This document shows, piece by piece, positions 18,328 through 28,524 of a stretch of DNA of 64,000 nucleotides; within the stretch, counting starts at the first letter, position 1; each line of letters begins with the position of its first letter. A model generated the notes under the pieces. That model searched no databases. It had not been told where the DNA came from and was given only the letters and a program-made list of their open reading frames with translations. The position numbers and the translations under genes are program-made. Origin of the DNA: Pseudomonas lundensis (GTDB lineage Bacteria; Pseudomonadota; Gammaproteobacteria; Pseudomonadales; Pseudomonadaceae); the NCBI RefSeq assembly GCF_001042985.1, contig NZ_JYKY01000001.1, positions 248,001-312,000 of the forward strand, given 5' to 3'.

Positions 18328-20472
18328 ATGATTAGTAACGAACTCAAATCCCAGATCCAGGGCGCCTACTCGCGTTTTCTCGAAGCCAAAAGCCTCAAGC
18401 CCCGCTATGGCCAGCGATTGATGATCGCTGAAGTGGCCAAGGTGCTCGGCGACATCGACACCGACGAAGAAGGCCATCGCAGCGGCGAACCGGCCGTGGT
18501 GGCGGTCGAAGCAGGCACCGGCACCGGTAAGACCGTGGCCTATAGCCTGGCGGCCATTCCAACGGCCAAGGCCGCAGGCAAGCGGCTGGTGATTGCCACC
18601 GCCACCGTCGCGCTGCAGGAGCAAATTGTTTACAAAGACCTCCCCGACCTGATGCGCAACAGCGGGCTGAATTTCAGCTTCGCGCTGGCCAAAGGCCGTG
18701 GGCGCTACATGTGCCTGTCCAAACTCGACATGCTGCTGCAAGAAGGCCACGCGCAAACCGCGACAGCGCAGTTGTTCGAAGAAGAAGGGTTCAAGATCGA
18801 GGTCGATGAAGCCAGCCAGAAGCTGTTTACCAGCATGATCGAGAAACTGGCAGGCAATAAGTGGGATGGCGACCGTGACAGCTGGCCCCAGGCGCTGGAA
18901 GACCAGGACTGGGCGCGCCTGACCACCGACCACAGCCAATGCACCAACCGCCATTGCCCGAATTTCGGCCAATGCGCCTTCTATAAAGCCCGCGAAGGCA
19001 TGGGCAAGGTAGACGTGATCGTCACCAACCACGACATGGTGCTGGCCGACCTGGCGCTGGGCGGCGGCGCCGTATTGCCCGATCCGCGTGACACCTTGTA
19101 TGTGTTCGACGAAGGTCATCACCTGCCGGACAAGGCCATCGGCCACTTTGCTCATTACACGCGCCTGCGTTCCACCGCCGACTGGCTGGAGCAAACCGCC
19201 AAGAACCTGACCAAACTGCTGGCGCAACACCCGCTGCCGGGTGATCTGGGCCGTTTGCTGGAGCAAGTGCCGGAGCTTGCGAAGGAGATCAAGGCGCAGC
19301 AGCAGTTCATGTTCACCACGTGCGAGCAGATCGCTGACTTCAAGGTCGGTGAAGAACCGGAAGGGCGCGAGCGCCCGCGGCACCGTTTTGTCGGTGGGCT
19401 TATTCCCGACCACATGCGGGAAATGGGCATCGAACTGAAAAAAGGGTTCTCGCGCCTGACAGACTTGTTTACCCGGCTGACTGAAATTCTCAAAGACGGC
19501 ATGGACGGTGAGGTCAATATCGGCATCACCAGCAATCAGGCCGAAGAGTGGTATCCGCTGTTTGGCAGCTTGCTGTCCCGTGCCCAGGGCAACTGGGAAT
19601 TGTGGACCGCCTTTACCACCGAAGACCCGGAAGACAACCCGCCCATGGCCCGTTGGCTGACCTTGGCTGAAAGCGGTTCGCTGTTTGATATCGAGGTCAA
19701 TGCCAGCCCGATTCTGGCGGCGGAAATGCTGCGCCGTAACCTGTGGAACGTTGCCTATGGCGCGTTGGTCACGTCGGCCACGCTGACGGCTTTGGGTACC
19801 TTCGATCGTTTTCGCATGCGTGCCGGGTTGCCGAAAAAGGCGGTGACGGCCGTCGTCCCCAGCCCGTTCCACCACGCCGACGCGGGCGTGCTGCGGGTGC
19901 CCGACCTTAAAGCCGACCCACGGGACGCAATGGCGCACACGGCGGCGATCATTCGTGACCTGCCGGGTCTGGTTGAGGGGTCCAAGGGCACGCTGGTGCT
20001 GTTCTCGTCGCGCAAACAGATGCAGGACGTGTTCGACGGTCTGGAGCGTGACTGGCGCAAGCAGGTGTTCATCCAGGGCAACTTGTCCAAGCAGGAAACC
20101 CTTAACAAACACAAGGCGCGGGTGGATGGTGGCGACTCCAGCGTGTTGTTCGGGCTGGCCAGCTTTGCCGAAGGTGTGGACTTGCCCGGCGCGTACTGCG
20201 AGCACGTGGTGATCGCTAAAATACCGTTCTCGGTGCCTGACGACCCCGTCGAGGCCGCGCTGGCGGAGTGGATCGAAGCCCGTGGCGGCAACCCGTTCAT
20301 GGAAATATCCGTTCCCGACGCGTCGCTCAAACTGGTGCAGGCCTGCGGTCGTCTGCTGCGCACCGAGCAGGATCGCGGCACCATCACCTTGCTGGACCGG
20401 CGCCTGGTCACTCAGCGCTATGGCAAGGCGATCCTGAATGCCTTGCCCCCTTTCCGGCGCGAAATTTCTTGA
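18328..20472 (+). CDS. dinG: ATP-dependent DNA helicase DinG
   Basis: 714-residue XPD/Rad3-like iron-sulfur helicase that unwinds forked DNA, R-loops and G-quadruplex substrates. Walker A AGTGTGKT is at 62-69; the four iron-sulfur cysteines are C129, C205, C210 and C216; the DEGH box is at 261-264; the C-terminal helicase motifs include VTSATL, LFSSRKQM and QACGRLLRTEQDRG. The length matches Pseudomonas DinG. The ATG at 18328 gives the family N-terminus; in-frame upstream codons would add 20 unrelated residues. Confidence 0.97.
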   Translation: MISNELKSQIQGAYSRFLEAKSLKPRYGQRLMIAEVAKVLGDIDTDEEGHRSGEPAVVAVEAGTGTGKTVAYSLAAIPTAKAAGKRLVIATATVALQEQIVYKDLPDLMRNSGLNFSFALAKGRGRYMCLSKLDMLLQEGHAQTATAQLFEEEGFKIEVDEASQKLFTSMIEKLAGNKWDGDRDSWPQALEDQDWARLTTDHSQCTNRHCPNFGQCAFYKAREGMGKVDVIVTNHDMVLADLALGGGAVLPDPRDTLYVFDEGHHLPDKAIGHFAHYTRLRSTADWLEQTAKNLTKLLAQHPLPGDLGRLLEQVPELAKEIKAQQQFMFTTCEQIADFKVGEEPEGRERPRHRFVGGLIPDHMREMGIELKKGFSRLTDLFTRLTEILKDGMDGEVNIGITSNQAEEWYPLFGSLLSRAQGNWELWTAFTTEDPEDNPPMARWLTLAESGSLFDIEVNASPILAAEMLRRNLWNVAYGALVTSATLTALGTFDRFRMRAGLPKKAVTAVVPSPFHHADAGVLRVPDLKADPRDAMAHTAAIIRDLPGLVEGSKGTLVLFSSRKQMQDVFDGLERDWRKQVFIQGNLSKQETLNKHKARVDGGDSSVLFGLASFAEGVDLPGAYCEHVVIAKIPFSVPDDPVEAALAEWIEARGGNPFMEISVPDASLKLVQACGRLLRTEQDRGTITLLDRRLVTQRYGKAILNALPPFRREIS

Positions 20473-20476
20473 GTGC

Positions 20477-20498
20477 AAGTCGGCGATCTCGCCGACTT
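20477..20498 (+). terminator. Terminator-like palindrome after dinG
   Basis: AAGTCGGCGA-TC-TCGCCGACTT immediately follows the dinG stop. The tail is only TGCTGTC, so it is a weak intrinsic terminator or a processing stem. Confidence 0.55.
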
Positions 20499-20567
20499 TG
20501 CTGTCTATGCTTTGACTTTTACCACCTCACAGACCGTTTTTCGGTCGTTAGGGAGAACCACATTCCT

Positions 20568-22919
20568 ATGATTCGCCGTTCCCTGTCTGCTGTTTTTGCG
20601 TTGTTGGTTTCGACCCCGCTACTGGCGGCGCCTGCCGGACAACAAACGTTGTTTAACTTCGTTCGCCCCGCCGATGTGGTGCAGGTGGCGACCGTGGATG
20701 CGTATTTGCCGCAGTACAACGCGGAACAAACGGCCGAAGGTGAGGTGTTGCGTCGTGTGACCTTCAACCCGGCGACAGCCCCGAGCCTGATGCTCAAGCC
20801 CCAGACCGGTGTTTGGGACTGGTCGCAGTCGGGCATGATGACGTTACGTATTCAAAACGCCATGAACTGGGCGCTGACCCTCGACGTCACCCTGCAAAGC
20901 AGCAACGGCAAAACCTTGACCAGCCGCGTCGCCCTGCCGGCAGGCCCGGCGCAGACGCTATTACTGCCCTTGAAGGCCAACACGCCGCACAGTCAGGGAA
21001 TGCGCGCCGGGCCGCCGATGCCGATGACCCTCGACGGTCAGCGCATCTTGCTGGCTGCCAGTCAGGGTGAAATTGACCTGACCCAGGTGGTGTCGGTGAC
21101 GCTGTCGGTCCCGCAGCCCAACGCAGCGCAAAGCATCTTGCTGGAGCGCTTTGGTGTGCAAGACGGCGACGGGGTGATCAAAGCGGTCTACAGCTCGATT
21201 GTGGACGAATATGGGCAGTCGACTCGCGCCCGATGGCCCGAGCGTGTGGTCAATGACGAGCAGCTCAAGGCCGCAGCCGCCCGGGAACACCAGCAACTCA
21301 AGGGCTGGCTGGCCAAGCGCGGCGATCAGGATAAATACGGAGGCTGGATCCAGGGCGCACCCTTTGAAGCCTCGGGCTTTTTCCGCACCGAAAAACGTGA
21401 CGGGCGCTGGAACCTGATCACCCCGCAAGGGCATCCGTTTTATTCCTTGGGCCTGAATGCCGTGACCGCCCGTGACAGCCAAACCTACGTGGCGGGCCGC
21501 GAATGGATGTTCAGCGCACTCCCTAAAAAGGGCGAGCCATTGCATGCCTATTACGGCACCTCGGACCATAACAGCGACAACGGCGCGAGCCGCGGGCGAG
21601 CCTTTGACGCGGGGCGCTGGTACAACTTTTATGGCGCCAACCTGCAACGTCTTTATGGTCAGCCCTGCACCACCGGCAACGCGGCACAAAGCGCTGAAGC
21701 GGTGACCCCGTGTGCCCCCGAAGCCTTCGATGCACAGCGCTGGCAAGCCCATACGCTGGATCGCCTGCAAGCCTGGGGCTTTAACACCATCGGCAACTGG
21801 AGCGACCCGGCGCTGGCCGAGAGCAAGCGGGTGCCCTATACCTTGCCGCTGTCGATCGTGGGCGATTACGCCAGCATCAGCACCGGCTCCGACTGGTGGG
21901 GCGGCATGCCTGACCCGTTCGACCCGCGCTTTGCCATGGCCACCGAACGCGCAGTTGCCATCGCCGCCCGAGATCACCGCGATGATCCGTGGCTGATCGG
22001 GTATTTTGCCGACAACGAGTTGGCGTGGGCGGGCCCGGGCACCGATGCAAAAAGCCGTTATGCACTGGCTTTCGGCACGCTGCGCCTGACCACCGATGTG
22101 CCTGCCAAGCGCGCGTTCCTCAAGCAACTGCGGGACAAGTACCGTAACCAGCAAGGCCTTTCCAAAGCCTGGGGTGTCGACATCCCGGCCTGGGAGCTGC
22201 TTGAAGACCCGGGATTCGAAGCGCCGATGCCCAACCCTGAGCACCCGGAAATCGAAGCCGACTATCAATACTTCCAGAAAGTATTTGCCGACAACTACTT
22301 CAAGACCATCTCTGACTCGCTCAAGTGGCACGCCCCCAACCATTTGCTGTTGGGTGGCCGGTTTGCCGTCAGCACCCCTGAAGCGGTAGCGTCCTGCGCG
22401 CAGTATTGCGATGTGCTGAGCTTCAACTTCTACACCCTGCAACCGCAAGACGGCTATGACTTCGCCAAACTGCGAGAACTCGACAAGCCGGTGATGATCA
22501 CCGAGTTCAACTTTGGCTCCCGTGATCGCGGCCCGTTCTGGGGCGGCGTGACCGAAGTGGCCAACGAAGAAGCGCGTGGCCCGGCGTACAGCAAATTCCT
22601 CAAGCAGGCGGTGTCGGAGCCGTCGATTGTCGGTGTGCACTGGTTCCAGTACCTGGACCAACCCGTGACCGGTCGGTTGCTGGATGGCGAAAATGGTCAT
22701 TTCGGGATGGTCGGCATCACCGATTTGCCGTTTACCGGGTTTGTTGAAAACGTGCGCAAAGCCAATTTACAAGCGTTGGATCAACTCGGCCAAGAAGCCG
22801 CCAAGGCACAAGCTGACGCTAAAAATGACGTCAAAGCACCGCGTCACGCCCCTCAGGAGGGCAGCGAGGGCCGCTCTGGCGCGGGCCATGCGGGCGGGCA
22901 TTCGGGGCAAGGGCACTGA
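20568..22919 (+). CDS. Secreted clan-A glycoside hydrolase (agarase/GH42-like)
   Basis: 783-residue exported enzyme with a signal peptide (cleavage after LLAAPA, about residue 22), an N-terminal beta-rich domain to about 230, and a TIM-barrel. Candidate acid/base E484 in ADNELAW and nucleophile E646 in ITEFNF fit clan GH-A; related proteins are annotated as beta-agarases. The substrate is not known and agar is unlikely to be general. The last 45 residues are low complexity, ending in a His/Gly tail (GHAGGHSGQGH) outside the catalytic fold. GACCG-TTTTT-CGGTC and an AGGGAGAA ribosome site precede the start. In-frame upstream codons overlap dinG and are rejected. Confidence 0.8.
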   Translation: MIRRSLSAVFALLVSTPLLAAPAGQQTLFNFVRPADVVQVATVDAYLPQYNAEQTAEGEVLRRVTFNPATAPSLMLKPQTGVWDWSQSGMMTLRIQNAMNWALTLDVTLQSSNGKTLTSRVALPAGPAQTLLLPLKANTPHSQGMRAGPPMPMTLDGQRILLAASQGEIDLTQVVSVTLSVPQPNAAQSILLERFGVQDGDGVIKAVYSSIVDEYGQSTRARWPERVVNDEQLKAAAAREHQQLKGWLAKRGDQDKYGGWIQGAPFEASGFFRTEKRDGRWNLITPQGHPFYSLGLNAVTARDSQTYVAGREWMFSALPKKGEPLHAYYGTSDHNSDNGASRGRAFDAGRWYNFYGANLQRLYGQPCTTGNAAQSAEAVTPCAPEAFDAQRWQAHTLDRLQAWGFNTIGNWSDPALAESKRVPYTLPLSIVGDYASISTGSDWWGGMPDPFDPRFAMATERAVAIAARDHRDDPWLIGYFADNELAWAGPGTDAKSRYALAFGTLRLTTDVPAKRAFLKQLRDKYRNQQGLSKAWGVDIPAWELLEDPGFEAPMPNPEHPEIEADYQYFQKVFADNYFKTISDSLKWHAPNHLLLGGRFAVSTPEAVASCAQYCDVLSFNFYTLQPQDGYDFAKLRELDKPVMITEFNFGSRDRGPFWGGVTEVANEEARGPAYSKFLKQAVSEPSIVGVHWFQYLDQPVTGRLLDGENGHFGMVGITDLPFTGFVENVRKANLQALDQLGQEAAKAQADAKNDVKAPRHAPQEGSEGRSGAGHAGGHSGQGH

Positions 22920-23268
22920 GACTGCCCTGGGTTGCCGACGGAGAACGTGACGTATCTGTTGCCTTTGTGACCCATACCCTGGGCGGTCATGTTCTCTCGG
23001 ATCAGCGGGTGCAAGCATTGGCCAGGGCGGTAGCCGCAGCGCTGTAACGCTGACGCAAGCGAGCTTGCCTGTTAAGGGCAGGTTCGCTCTAGCCTTGCCC
23101 GGGCGTGTGGTGTTTTCACAAAAAATCCACCTTGATGCGTTTACCTTCAGCCCCGATTTTTGAATGCTCAAAAATTGTGCGTTTAGATCCGTTTAGTCTG
23201 TTTCAAAATTTGATCGGGACTGGAACAATGCACGCCTTGTAGAGCCATGCGTGATCCAGGAGGGGCGG
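22920..23268. other. Intergenic stretch with one 13-bp hairpin
   Basis: The gap holds no convincing gene. An imperfect but fully pairable stem (with G-U pairs), 23058-23070 against 23076-23088 with loop GTTAA, contains GCGAGCTTGCC. It resembles a degenerate copy of the GCGAGCTTGC-type REP elements common in P. fluorescens genomes and may also end transcription of the glycoside hydrolase gene. Confidence 0.45.
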
Positions 23269-24414
23269 GTGCAGATTCAGGGTTTTCACGACCTTAAGTT
23301 CGAGGCGGTGCGTGAAGTATTCGCCGAGCTTTTCAACGATCCCCAAGAGCGTGGCGCCGCACTGTGTATTCAGGTCGGCGGTGAAACGGTCATAGACCTG
23401 TGGGGCGGTACGGCGGATAAAGACGGTGAACAGGCATGGCACACCGATACCATCGCCAATCTGTTTTCCTGTACCAAAACCTTCACTGCCGTGACGGCCT
23501 TGCAACTGGTGGAAGAGGGCAAGCTGGCGCTGGATGCCCCGGTGGTGCGTTATTGGCCGGAATTTGCCGCCGCCGGTAAAGAGTCCATCACCTTGCGTCA
23601 CCTGCTGAGTCACCGGGCAGGCTTGCCTGCGTTGCGTGAGCCTATGCCGCCTCAGGCGCTGTACGAGTGGCAAACCATGGTGGATGCGCTGGCGGCTGAA
23701 GCGCCGTGGTGGACGCCGGGTGAAGGTCATGGCTATGCCGCCATCACGTATGGCTGGCTGCTGGGCGAATTGATACGCCGCGCCGATGGGCGCAGCCCGG
23801 GTCAATCGATCATGGCCCGTACGGCACTGCCGCTGGGGCTGGATTTCCACGTCGGGTTGGCGGATGACGAGTTTTACCGGGTCGCGCACATCGCTCGCAG
23901 CAAAGGCACGGTAGGTGATGCCTCTGCCCAGCGCTTGCTAAAGGCGATGATGAACGAGCCCACGTCCATGAGCACCCGGGCATTTACCAATCCACCGTCT
24001 ATTATGACCAGCACCAATAAGCCGCAATGGCGTCGTATGGAGCAACCTGCGGCCAATGGCCATGGCAATGCCCGCAGCCTCGCCGGCTTTTACAACGGAT
24101 TACTGGACGGCCAGTTGCTGGAGTCCGAAATGCTCGCCGAGTTGACCCGCGAGCACAGCGTTGGGGAAGACAAAACCCTGCGCACCCAAACACGCTTTGG
24201 ACTGGGTTGCATGCTGGATCAGCCGCAAGTGGCGAACGCTACGTTTGGTCTGGGCGCCAAGGCCTTTGGCCACCCAGGAGCGGGCGGTTCCATCGGGTTT
24301 GCTGACCCGGAACGGGATGTGGCGTTTGGGTTTGTCACCAACACGCTGGGGCCCTATGTCTTGATGGATCCCCGTGCGCAAAAGCTGGTGCGGGTATTAG
24401 CAACCTGTTTGTAA
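23269..24414 (+). CDS. EstB-like serine hydrolase (beta-lactamase/class C fold)
   Basis: 381-residue cytoplasmic serine esterase or hydrolase of the beta-lactamase class C family. The catalytic SxxK is S67-C-T-K70, with the second motif tyrosine near Y156 in HGYAAITYG and a C-terminal GHPGAGGS in place of the KTG box. Members hydrolyse short-chain esters, not usually beta-lactams. I chose the GTG at 23269, which has AGGAGG upstream and gives the family start MQIQGFHDLKFEAV; the GTG six codons earlier lacks this. Confidence 0.85.
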   Translation: MQIQGFHDLKFEAVREVFAELFNDPQERGAALCIQVGGETVIDLWGGTADKDGEQAWHTDTIANLFSCTKTFTAVTALQLVEEGKLALDAPVVRYWPEFAAAGKESITLRHLLSHRAGLPALREPMPPQALYEWQTMVDALAAEAPWWTPGEGHGYAAITYGWLLGELIRRADGRSPGQSIMARTALPLGLDFHVGLADDEFYRVAHIARSKGTVGDASAQRLLKAMMNEPTSMSTRAFTNPPSIMTSTNKPQWRRMEQPAANGHGNARSLAGFYNGLLDGQLLESEMLAELTREHSVGEDKTLRTQTRFGLGCMLDQPQVANATFGLGAKAFGHPGAGGSIGFADPERDVAFGFVTNTLGPYVLMDPRAQKLVRVLATCL

Positions 24415-24523
24415 GACTGTTTTGTAGGCCGTAGGTCGGATGCCTGTGGCTTTAATGCGCTTAATACGCTTTTTTATACGTATATCGCGTCCAATTATTT
24501 CTAATTCATTGTGTGGATATTCA

Positions 24524-25642
24524 ATGTCATCTAATAAGACCCTTGCTCTGGCCCTCTGTCTGGCAATCACAGGTTGCGCACAAACTCCACAAAATGACGC
24601 TGAAGGCGGCCACAAATGGTGGCAGCTGGGCTCATCCGATCAAGCCGCAGCGCCGACCCCGGCTGACAAAGCCGATGCCCCGGCAGCCAAGCCGGCAGAC
24701 AAAAAGAAGGCTGAGCCTGTCGTCGCCAAAACGGCTCCGGCCGCGACCGAGGCCAAAAAAGACAGCGATTCTAGCTGGTGGCCTTTTGGTTCGGACCGCG
24801 CGAAGAAAGACGAACCCGTCGCTAAAGAAAAAACGGTCGCCGCTGCTCCAGCGTCAAGAACCGAGAAAAACTGGTGGTGGCCGTTTGGTGGCACTGCTAA
24901 AGACGCCAAGCCGGTTGCAGCTCATGTCGTGCCGATGCCTGACCCTAAAGTGACCCAGGCCTGGCTGGACGAATATGAGCCACGCCTGCGTGCAGCGATT
25001 AAAGACACCAACCTGCAACTTGAACGTCGTGAAAGCCTGCTGGTGATCGTGGCGTCTGCGGACAGTGCGTTCAAACCGACGCGCCCGGATTTGTTGAAGC
25101 CGTCCATGCTCGGTCCGTTCACCCGCGTCGCCAAAGTGGTTGAAGGTGATCCGAAAACCGCTGTCCTGGTGCTCGGCCACGCTGACACCACGGGCGCAAT
25201 GGCTGCCAACACCAAATTGAGCCTCGACCGTGCGCGTTCGGTTGCGGCGATTTTCCGCATGAGCGGCTTGCAGGCTAACCGCCTGACCTTGCGTGGCATG
25301 GGTTCGGTGATGCCGCGTGCGGCCAACGACAGCAACGAAGGTCGTGCATTGAACCGCCGTGTCGAAATCCTGATGACACCACAAAACACCATGCTGGCGC
25401 TGGTCAGCAAATACAGCCAGCCCGCCCTGTCGCCTGCTGAACTGGTCGCGGTACAGCCCGCCGTTGCCCCTTCCAAAGCCGTCACCGCTAAAAAAGCGGC
25501 GGCCCCGGCGAAAAAAGCCGTTGTAGCCAAGAAGTCCGCCCCGGCCAAAAAAGCGGTGAAGGCTGCTCCGACCAAGAAAGCCGTGGTTGCCAAAACCGCC
25601 GCAGCCAAAAAGGACGTGAGCAACACTCAAGCCAAAAACTGA
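24524..25642 (+). CDS. OmpA-family lipoprotein with Lys/Ala-rich C-terminal tail
   Basis: 372-residue outer-membrane lipoprotein: lipobox LAITGC (C18), a low-complexity linker with two WWPFG repeats, an OmpA peptidoglycan-binding domain at about 150-290 ([35 protein letters not shown]), then about 70 residues of KKAxxxAKKAV repeats to the end. The tail resembles AlgP/histone H1-like domains and is unexpected after a periplasmic domain. It is probably co-transcribed with pdxH, 25 bases downstream. The family is expected to tether outer membrane to peptidoglycan. Confidence 0.87.
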   Translation: MSSNKTLALALCLAITGCAQTPQNDAEGGHKWWQLGSSDQAAAPTPADKADAPAAKPADKKKAEPVVAKTAPAATEAKKDSDSSWWPFGSDRAKKDEPVAKEKTVAAAPASRTEKNWWWPFGGTAKDAKPVAAHVVPMPDPKVTQAWLDEYEPRLRAAIKDTNLQLERRESLLVIVASADSAFKPTRPDLLKPSMLGPFTRVAKVVEGDPKTAVLVLGHADTTGAMAANTKLSLDRARSVAAIFRMSGLQANRLTLRGMGSVMPRAANDSNEGRALNRRVEILMTPQNTMLALVSKYSQPALSPAELVAVQPAVAPSKAVTAKKAAAPAKKAVVAKKSAPAKKAVKAAPTKKAVVAKTAAAKKDVSNTQAKN

Positions 25643-25667
25643 TTGGTTTGATGAACGGGAGGGCGGC

Positions 25668-26315
25668 ATGACTCAAGCGCTGGCAGATATGCGACGTGAC
25701 TACACCCGTGACGGACTCGCCGAGGCTCAGGCCCCGGCGGAGCCTTTCGCGCTGTTTCATCAATGGTTTGCAGACGCGGTTAAAACCGAGCAACCGCCGG
25801 TTGAAGCCAATGCCATGACCCTGGCAACGGTGGATGAAGACGGGCGTCCGCATTGCCGGGTGCTGCTGCTCAAAGGGCTGGATGCACAAGGTTTTACGTT
25901 CTTCACTAATTACACCAGCGCCAAGGGCCAGCAACTGGCGGCACGCCCTTTTGCGGCGATGACGTTTTTCTGGCCCACCCTGGAGCGTCAGGTGCGCATT
26001 GAAGGGCGTGTGGTCAAAGTGACGCCTGAAGAGTCGGACGCTTACTACCAGGTTCGCCCGCTGGGCAGCCGCATTGGGGCGTGGGCTTCGCCGCAAAGCC
26101 AGGTCATTTCAGGGCGTGAAGAACTGGCCGAACTGCTTCGTGTGACCCAGGAGCGTTTCACGGATACGCAGCCCCATTGCCCTGAGCATTGGGGCGGTTT
26201 CAGGTTGTTACCCGAGCGCATCGAGTTTTGGCAAGGCCGTCCCAGCCGCTTGCATGACCGCCTCAACTATCGGCTGTGTGGGACTGACTGGGCGCGCGAG
26301 CGTCTGGCGCCCTGA
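25668..26315 (+). CDS. pdxH: Pyridoxamine/pyridoxine 5'-phosphate oxidase
   Basis: 215-residue FMN enzyme that makes pyridoxal 5'-phosphate in the last step of vitamin B6 synthesis and salvage. Characteristic blocks are [21 protein letters not shown], the FMN-binding [24 protein letters not shown] and the C-terminal [16 protein letters not shown] with the substrate-binding RLHDR. Length is normal. Its last 53 bases overlap the convergent gene on the other strand. Confidence 0.98.
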   Translation: MTQALADMRRDYTRDGLAEAQAPAEPFALFHQWFADAVKTEQPPVEANAMTLATVDEDGRPHCRVLLLKGLDAQGFTFFTNYTSAKGQQLAARPFAAMTFFWPTLERQVRIEGRVVKVTPEESDAYYQVRPLGSRIGAWASPQSQVISGREELAELLRVTQERFTDTQPHCPEHWGGFRLLPERIEFWQGRPSRLHDRLNYRLCGTDWARERLAP

Positions 26316-26544
26316 CGGCATATTCGGACGCCGCGGCCTGCAACCACTGGGGCAAGTCGCGGCGTTTGATCTTCTGCTGGCGAGCCTCTTCCAGGCGTTG
26401 CAGCATAAACGTCCTGCGGGCCGGATCGTCACCTGCCAGCGACAACGCCAGATCCCTGTCCATCCAGCGTTTGATGCGCACATACAGCCACCAGTGGAAA
26501 TACAGGCCGGCGGCTGTGGTGATGAAAATGATGAAATAGTCCAT
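26263..26544 (-). CDS. Small membrane-anchored protein of unknown function
   Basis: 93-residue protein with one N-terminal membrane helix ([21 protein letters not shown]), then a basic, helical cytoplasmic part ([43 protein letters not shown]). Conserved beside pdxH in pseudomonads as far as I recall. Its 3' end overlaps pdxH by 53 bases antisense, and the last 15 residues look unconstrained. Function unknown. Confidence 0.7.
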   Translation of the reverse strand: MDYFIIFITTAAGLYFHWWLYVRIKRWMDRDLALSLAGDDPARRTFMLQRLEEARQQKIKRRDLPQWLQAAASEYAVRAPDARAPSQSHTADS

Positions 26545-26729
26545 ATCTGTCCTGTGTGAACGCAGCGTGACGAAGGATTACCCGCTACCCTTGCTTGACG
26601 TTTCGACCTGATTAAAGGCATTTATCTGGCTGTACAGCCGCTGAATAAAGGCCAGTTTTTCCGCACTCCGCCGTGACAGGGTGGTTGCAGCGGAGTTTAA
26701 TGAATCCCTGATCTTTTGGAGTTGATCTA

Positions 26730-27194
26730 ATGCGTAAGTCCGTACTGTTAATTGCTGCTTTTTCAACCATGACAGTCCTGTTGGGCGGCTGCACCTCCAA
26801 CTTGACTGGCGACTCTTACTCGCGTGAAGAAGCGCGTCGCGTGCAGACAGTCCGCATGGGCACCATTGTTGCCCTGCGTCCGGTACAAATTGAAGGCACC
26901 AAAACCCCGATCGGCGCCGCAACCGGTGCTGTTGTGGGCGGGGTGGGCGGTAGCGCCATTGGTGGCGGTCGCGGCAGTATCGTGACAGCTGTGATTGGCG
27001 CAGTTGCAGGTGGTCTGCTGGGGTCGGCTGCTGAATCGGGCCTGACCAAAACCCAGGGTGTTGAAATCACTGTTCGTGAAGACGACGGCAGCACTCGTGC
27101 TTATGTGCAACAGGTTCAGCCGAACGAGATATTCCGTACCGGTGAGCGCGTTCGCATCATGACTGTTGATGGCACCAGCCGCGTAGCACACTAA
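26730..27194 (+). CDS. slyB: SlyB/PcpY-like glycine-zipper outer-membrane lipoprotein
   Basis: 154-residue lipoprotein. The lipobox is LLGGC (C21); residues 61-103 are a glycine zipper (PIGAATGAVVGGVGGSAIGGG, GAVAGGLLGSAAE), and the C-terminal beta domain ends RVRIMTVDGTSRVAH. SlyB is a PhoPQ-regulated envelope-integrity lipoprotein in enterobacteria. The start has TTGGAG upstream. The gene is monocistronic with a strong terminator. Confidence 0.92.
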   Translation: MRKSVLLIAAFSTMTVLLGGCTSNLTGDSYSREEARRVQTVRMGTIVALRPVQIEGTKTPIGAATGAVVGGVGGSAIGGGRGSIVTAVIGAVAGGLLGSAAESGLTKTQGVEITVREDDGSTRAYVQQVQPNEIFRTGERVRIMTVDGTSRVAH

Positions 27195-27214
27195 GACCCG
27201 GCGCCAAAACAAAA

Positions 27215-27247
27215 CCCCGGCCAGTGCGAACTGGCCGGGGTTTTTTT
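27215..27247 (+). terminator. Rho-independent terminator of slyB
   Basis: CCCCGGCCAG-TGCGAA-CTGGCCGGGG followed by seven T. A textbook terminator, 20 bases past the stop. Confidence 0.97.
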
Positions 27248-27305
27248 GTGTCTGCCCGGAGGCTACCTGAGGCGTTGGGCCTCAGGCAGCAACGGCTGAT
27301 GCAGA

Positions 27306-28487
27306 TCAGATGGCTGTCGGTTTGCGGCTCGCCATGGCAGTCACGGCATAACCGATCAACGCTGCCAGAATCGAACCGGTGAGGATCCCCATGCGGTCCA
27401 TGCCGACGTACTCACTGCTGCCGGCCACAAACGCCAGAGAGCCAACAAACAGGCTCATGGTGAAGCCGATGCCGCACAGGATGGCCACGCCAAACACTTG
27501 CCCCCAGTTTGCGCCTGCTGGCAGCGCTGCCATACCGGTTTTGATGGCGATCCAGGTCAGGCCGAATACACCCACGGTTTTACCGATCAGCAAGCCTGCG
27601 GCAATCCCCATTGGCACGTGGCTGACGAAGTTGTGCAGAGTAATGCCCGCCAACGACACGCCCGCATTGGCGAAGGCAAACAACGGCAAGATCCCGTATG
27701 CCACCCACGGGTGCAATGCATGCTCAATGGTCATGAGCGGCGAGGGCTCGGAGTTCTTGGTGCGCAACGGGATGCAGAACGCCAGTGTGACGCCCGCCAG
27801 CGTGGCGTGAACGCCGCTTTTAAGCACACACACCCACAGAATCAGGCCGACAATCATGTACGGCGCGACCTTCACCACGCCCATGCGGTTCATGAGGATG
27901 AGCACCAGCAGGCACGCAGCGGCCAGAATCAGGGACAGGCCCGACAGTTCGCTGGAATAGAACAGGGCAATCACCACAATCGCGCCCAAGTCATCGATGA
28001 TCGCCAGCGTCATCAAGAATAGCTTGAGCGACACCGGAACCCGCTTGCCCAGCAGCGCCAGGACACCCAGCGCGAACGCGATGTCGGTGGCCATGGGAAT
28101 TGCCCATCCGCCCAGCGCATCCGGGTAGTCCTTGTTGATGAACCAGTAGATCAGCGCGGGCACCACCATGCCACCAATCGCTGCGGCACCGGGCAGCACC
28201 ACCTGCGATGGCTTGGACAACTGGCCTTCCAGCAGCTCGCGTTTGACTTCCAGGCCGATCAGCAGGAAAAACAACGCCATGAGGCCGTCGTTGATCCACA
28301 GCAGCGAAGGTTTGGCAATTTGCAGGGCGCCGATTTGCACGGCCACGGGCGCGTCCAGAAAGGCGGTGTAGAAGTGTGAAAGCGGTGAGTTGTTAATGAT
28401 CAAAGCCAGAGCGGCTGCGGCAATCAACAGCAGACCGCTGGCAGCTTCCAACTGAAAGAAACGAGTGAAAGTGCTACGCAGAGGCAA
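27306..28487 (-). CDS. nhaA: Na+/H+ antiporter NhaA
   Basis: 393-residue inner-membrane antiporter that exports Na+ (or Li+) for H+ and controls internal pH. About twelve membrane segments; the ion-binding pair is D165-D166 in [13 protein letters not shown], with the helix IV motif [11 protein letters not shown] chose the TTG at 28487 because GGAGAG lies five bases upstream and it gives the usual start [11 protein letters not shown]; an in-frame TTG at 28523 has no such site. The C-terminus is normal. Confidence 0.93.
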   Translation of the reverse strand: MPLRSTFTRFFQLEAASGLLLIAAAALALIINNSPLSHFYTAFLDAPVAVQIGALQIAKPSLLWINDGLMALFFLLIGLEVKRELLEGQLSKPSQVVLPGAAAIGGMVVPALIYWFINKDYPDALGGWAIPMATDIAFALGVLALLGKRVPVSLKLFLMTLAIIDDLGAIVVIALFYSSELSGLSLILAAACLLVLILMNRMGVVKVAPYMIVGLILWVCVLKSGVHATLAGVTLAFCIPLRTKNSEPSPLMTIEHALHPWVAYGILPLFAFANAGVSLAGITLHNFVSHVPMGIAAGLLIGKTVGVFGLTWIAIKTGMAALPAGANWGQVFGVAILCGIGFTMSLFVGSLAFVAGSSEYVGMDRMGILTGSILAALIGYAVTAMASRKPTAI

Positions 28488-28524
28488 GGTCGCTCTCCAT
28501 CGGTGAGTGAAAGGGTGCAACACC

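Noticed and set aside
18298..20478. A 726-codon open frame on the minus strand across dinG
   Set aside because: It lies wholly antisense to an unmistakable DinG, has no recognisable domain, and reads as the biased third-position shadow common in GC-rich genes.
20961..22700. A 579-codon open frame on the minus strand across the glycoside hydrolase gene
   Set aside because: Antisense shadow; the plus-strand frame has signal peptide and both catalytic glutamates.
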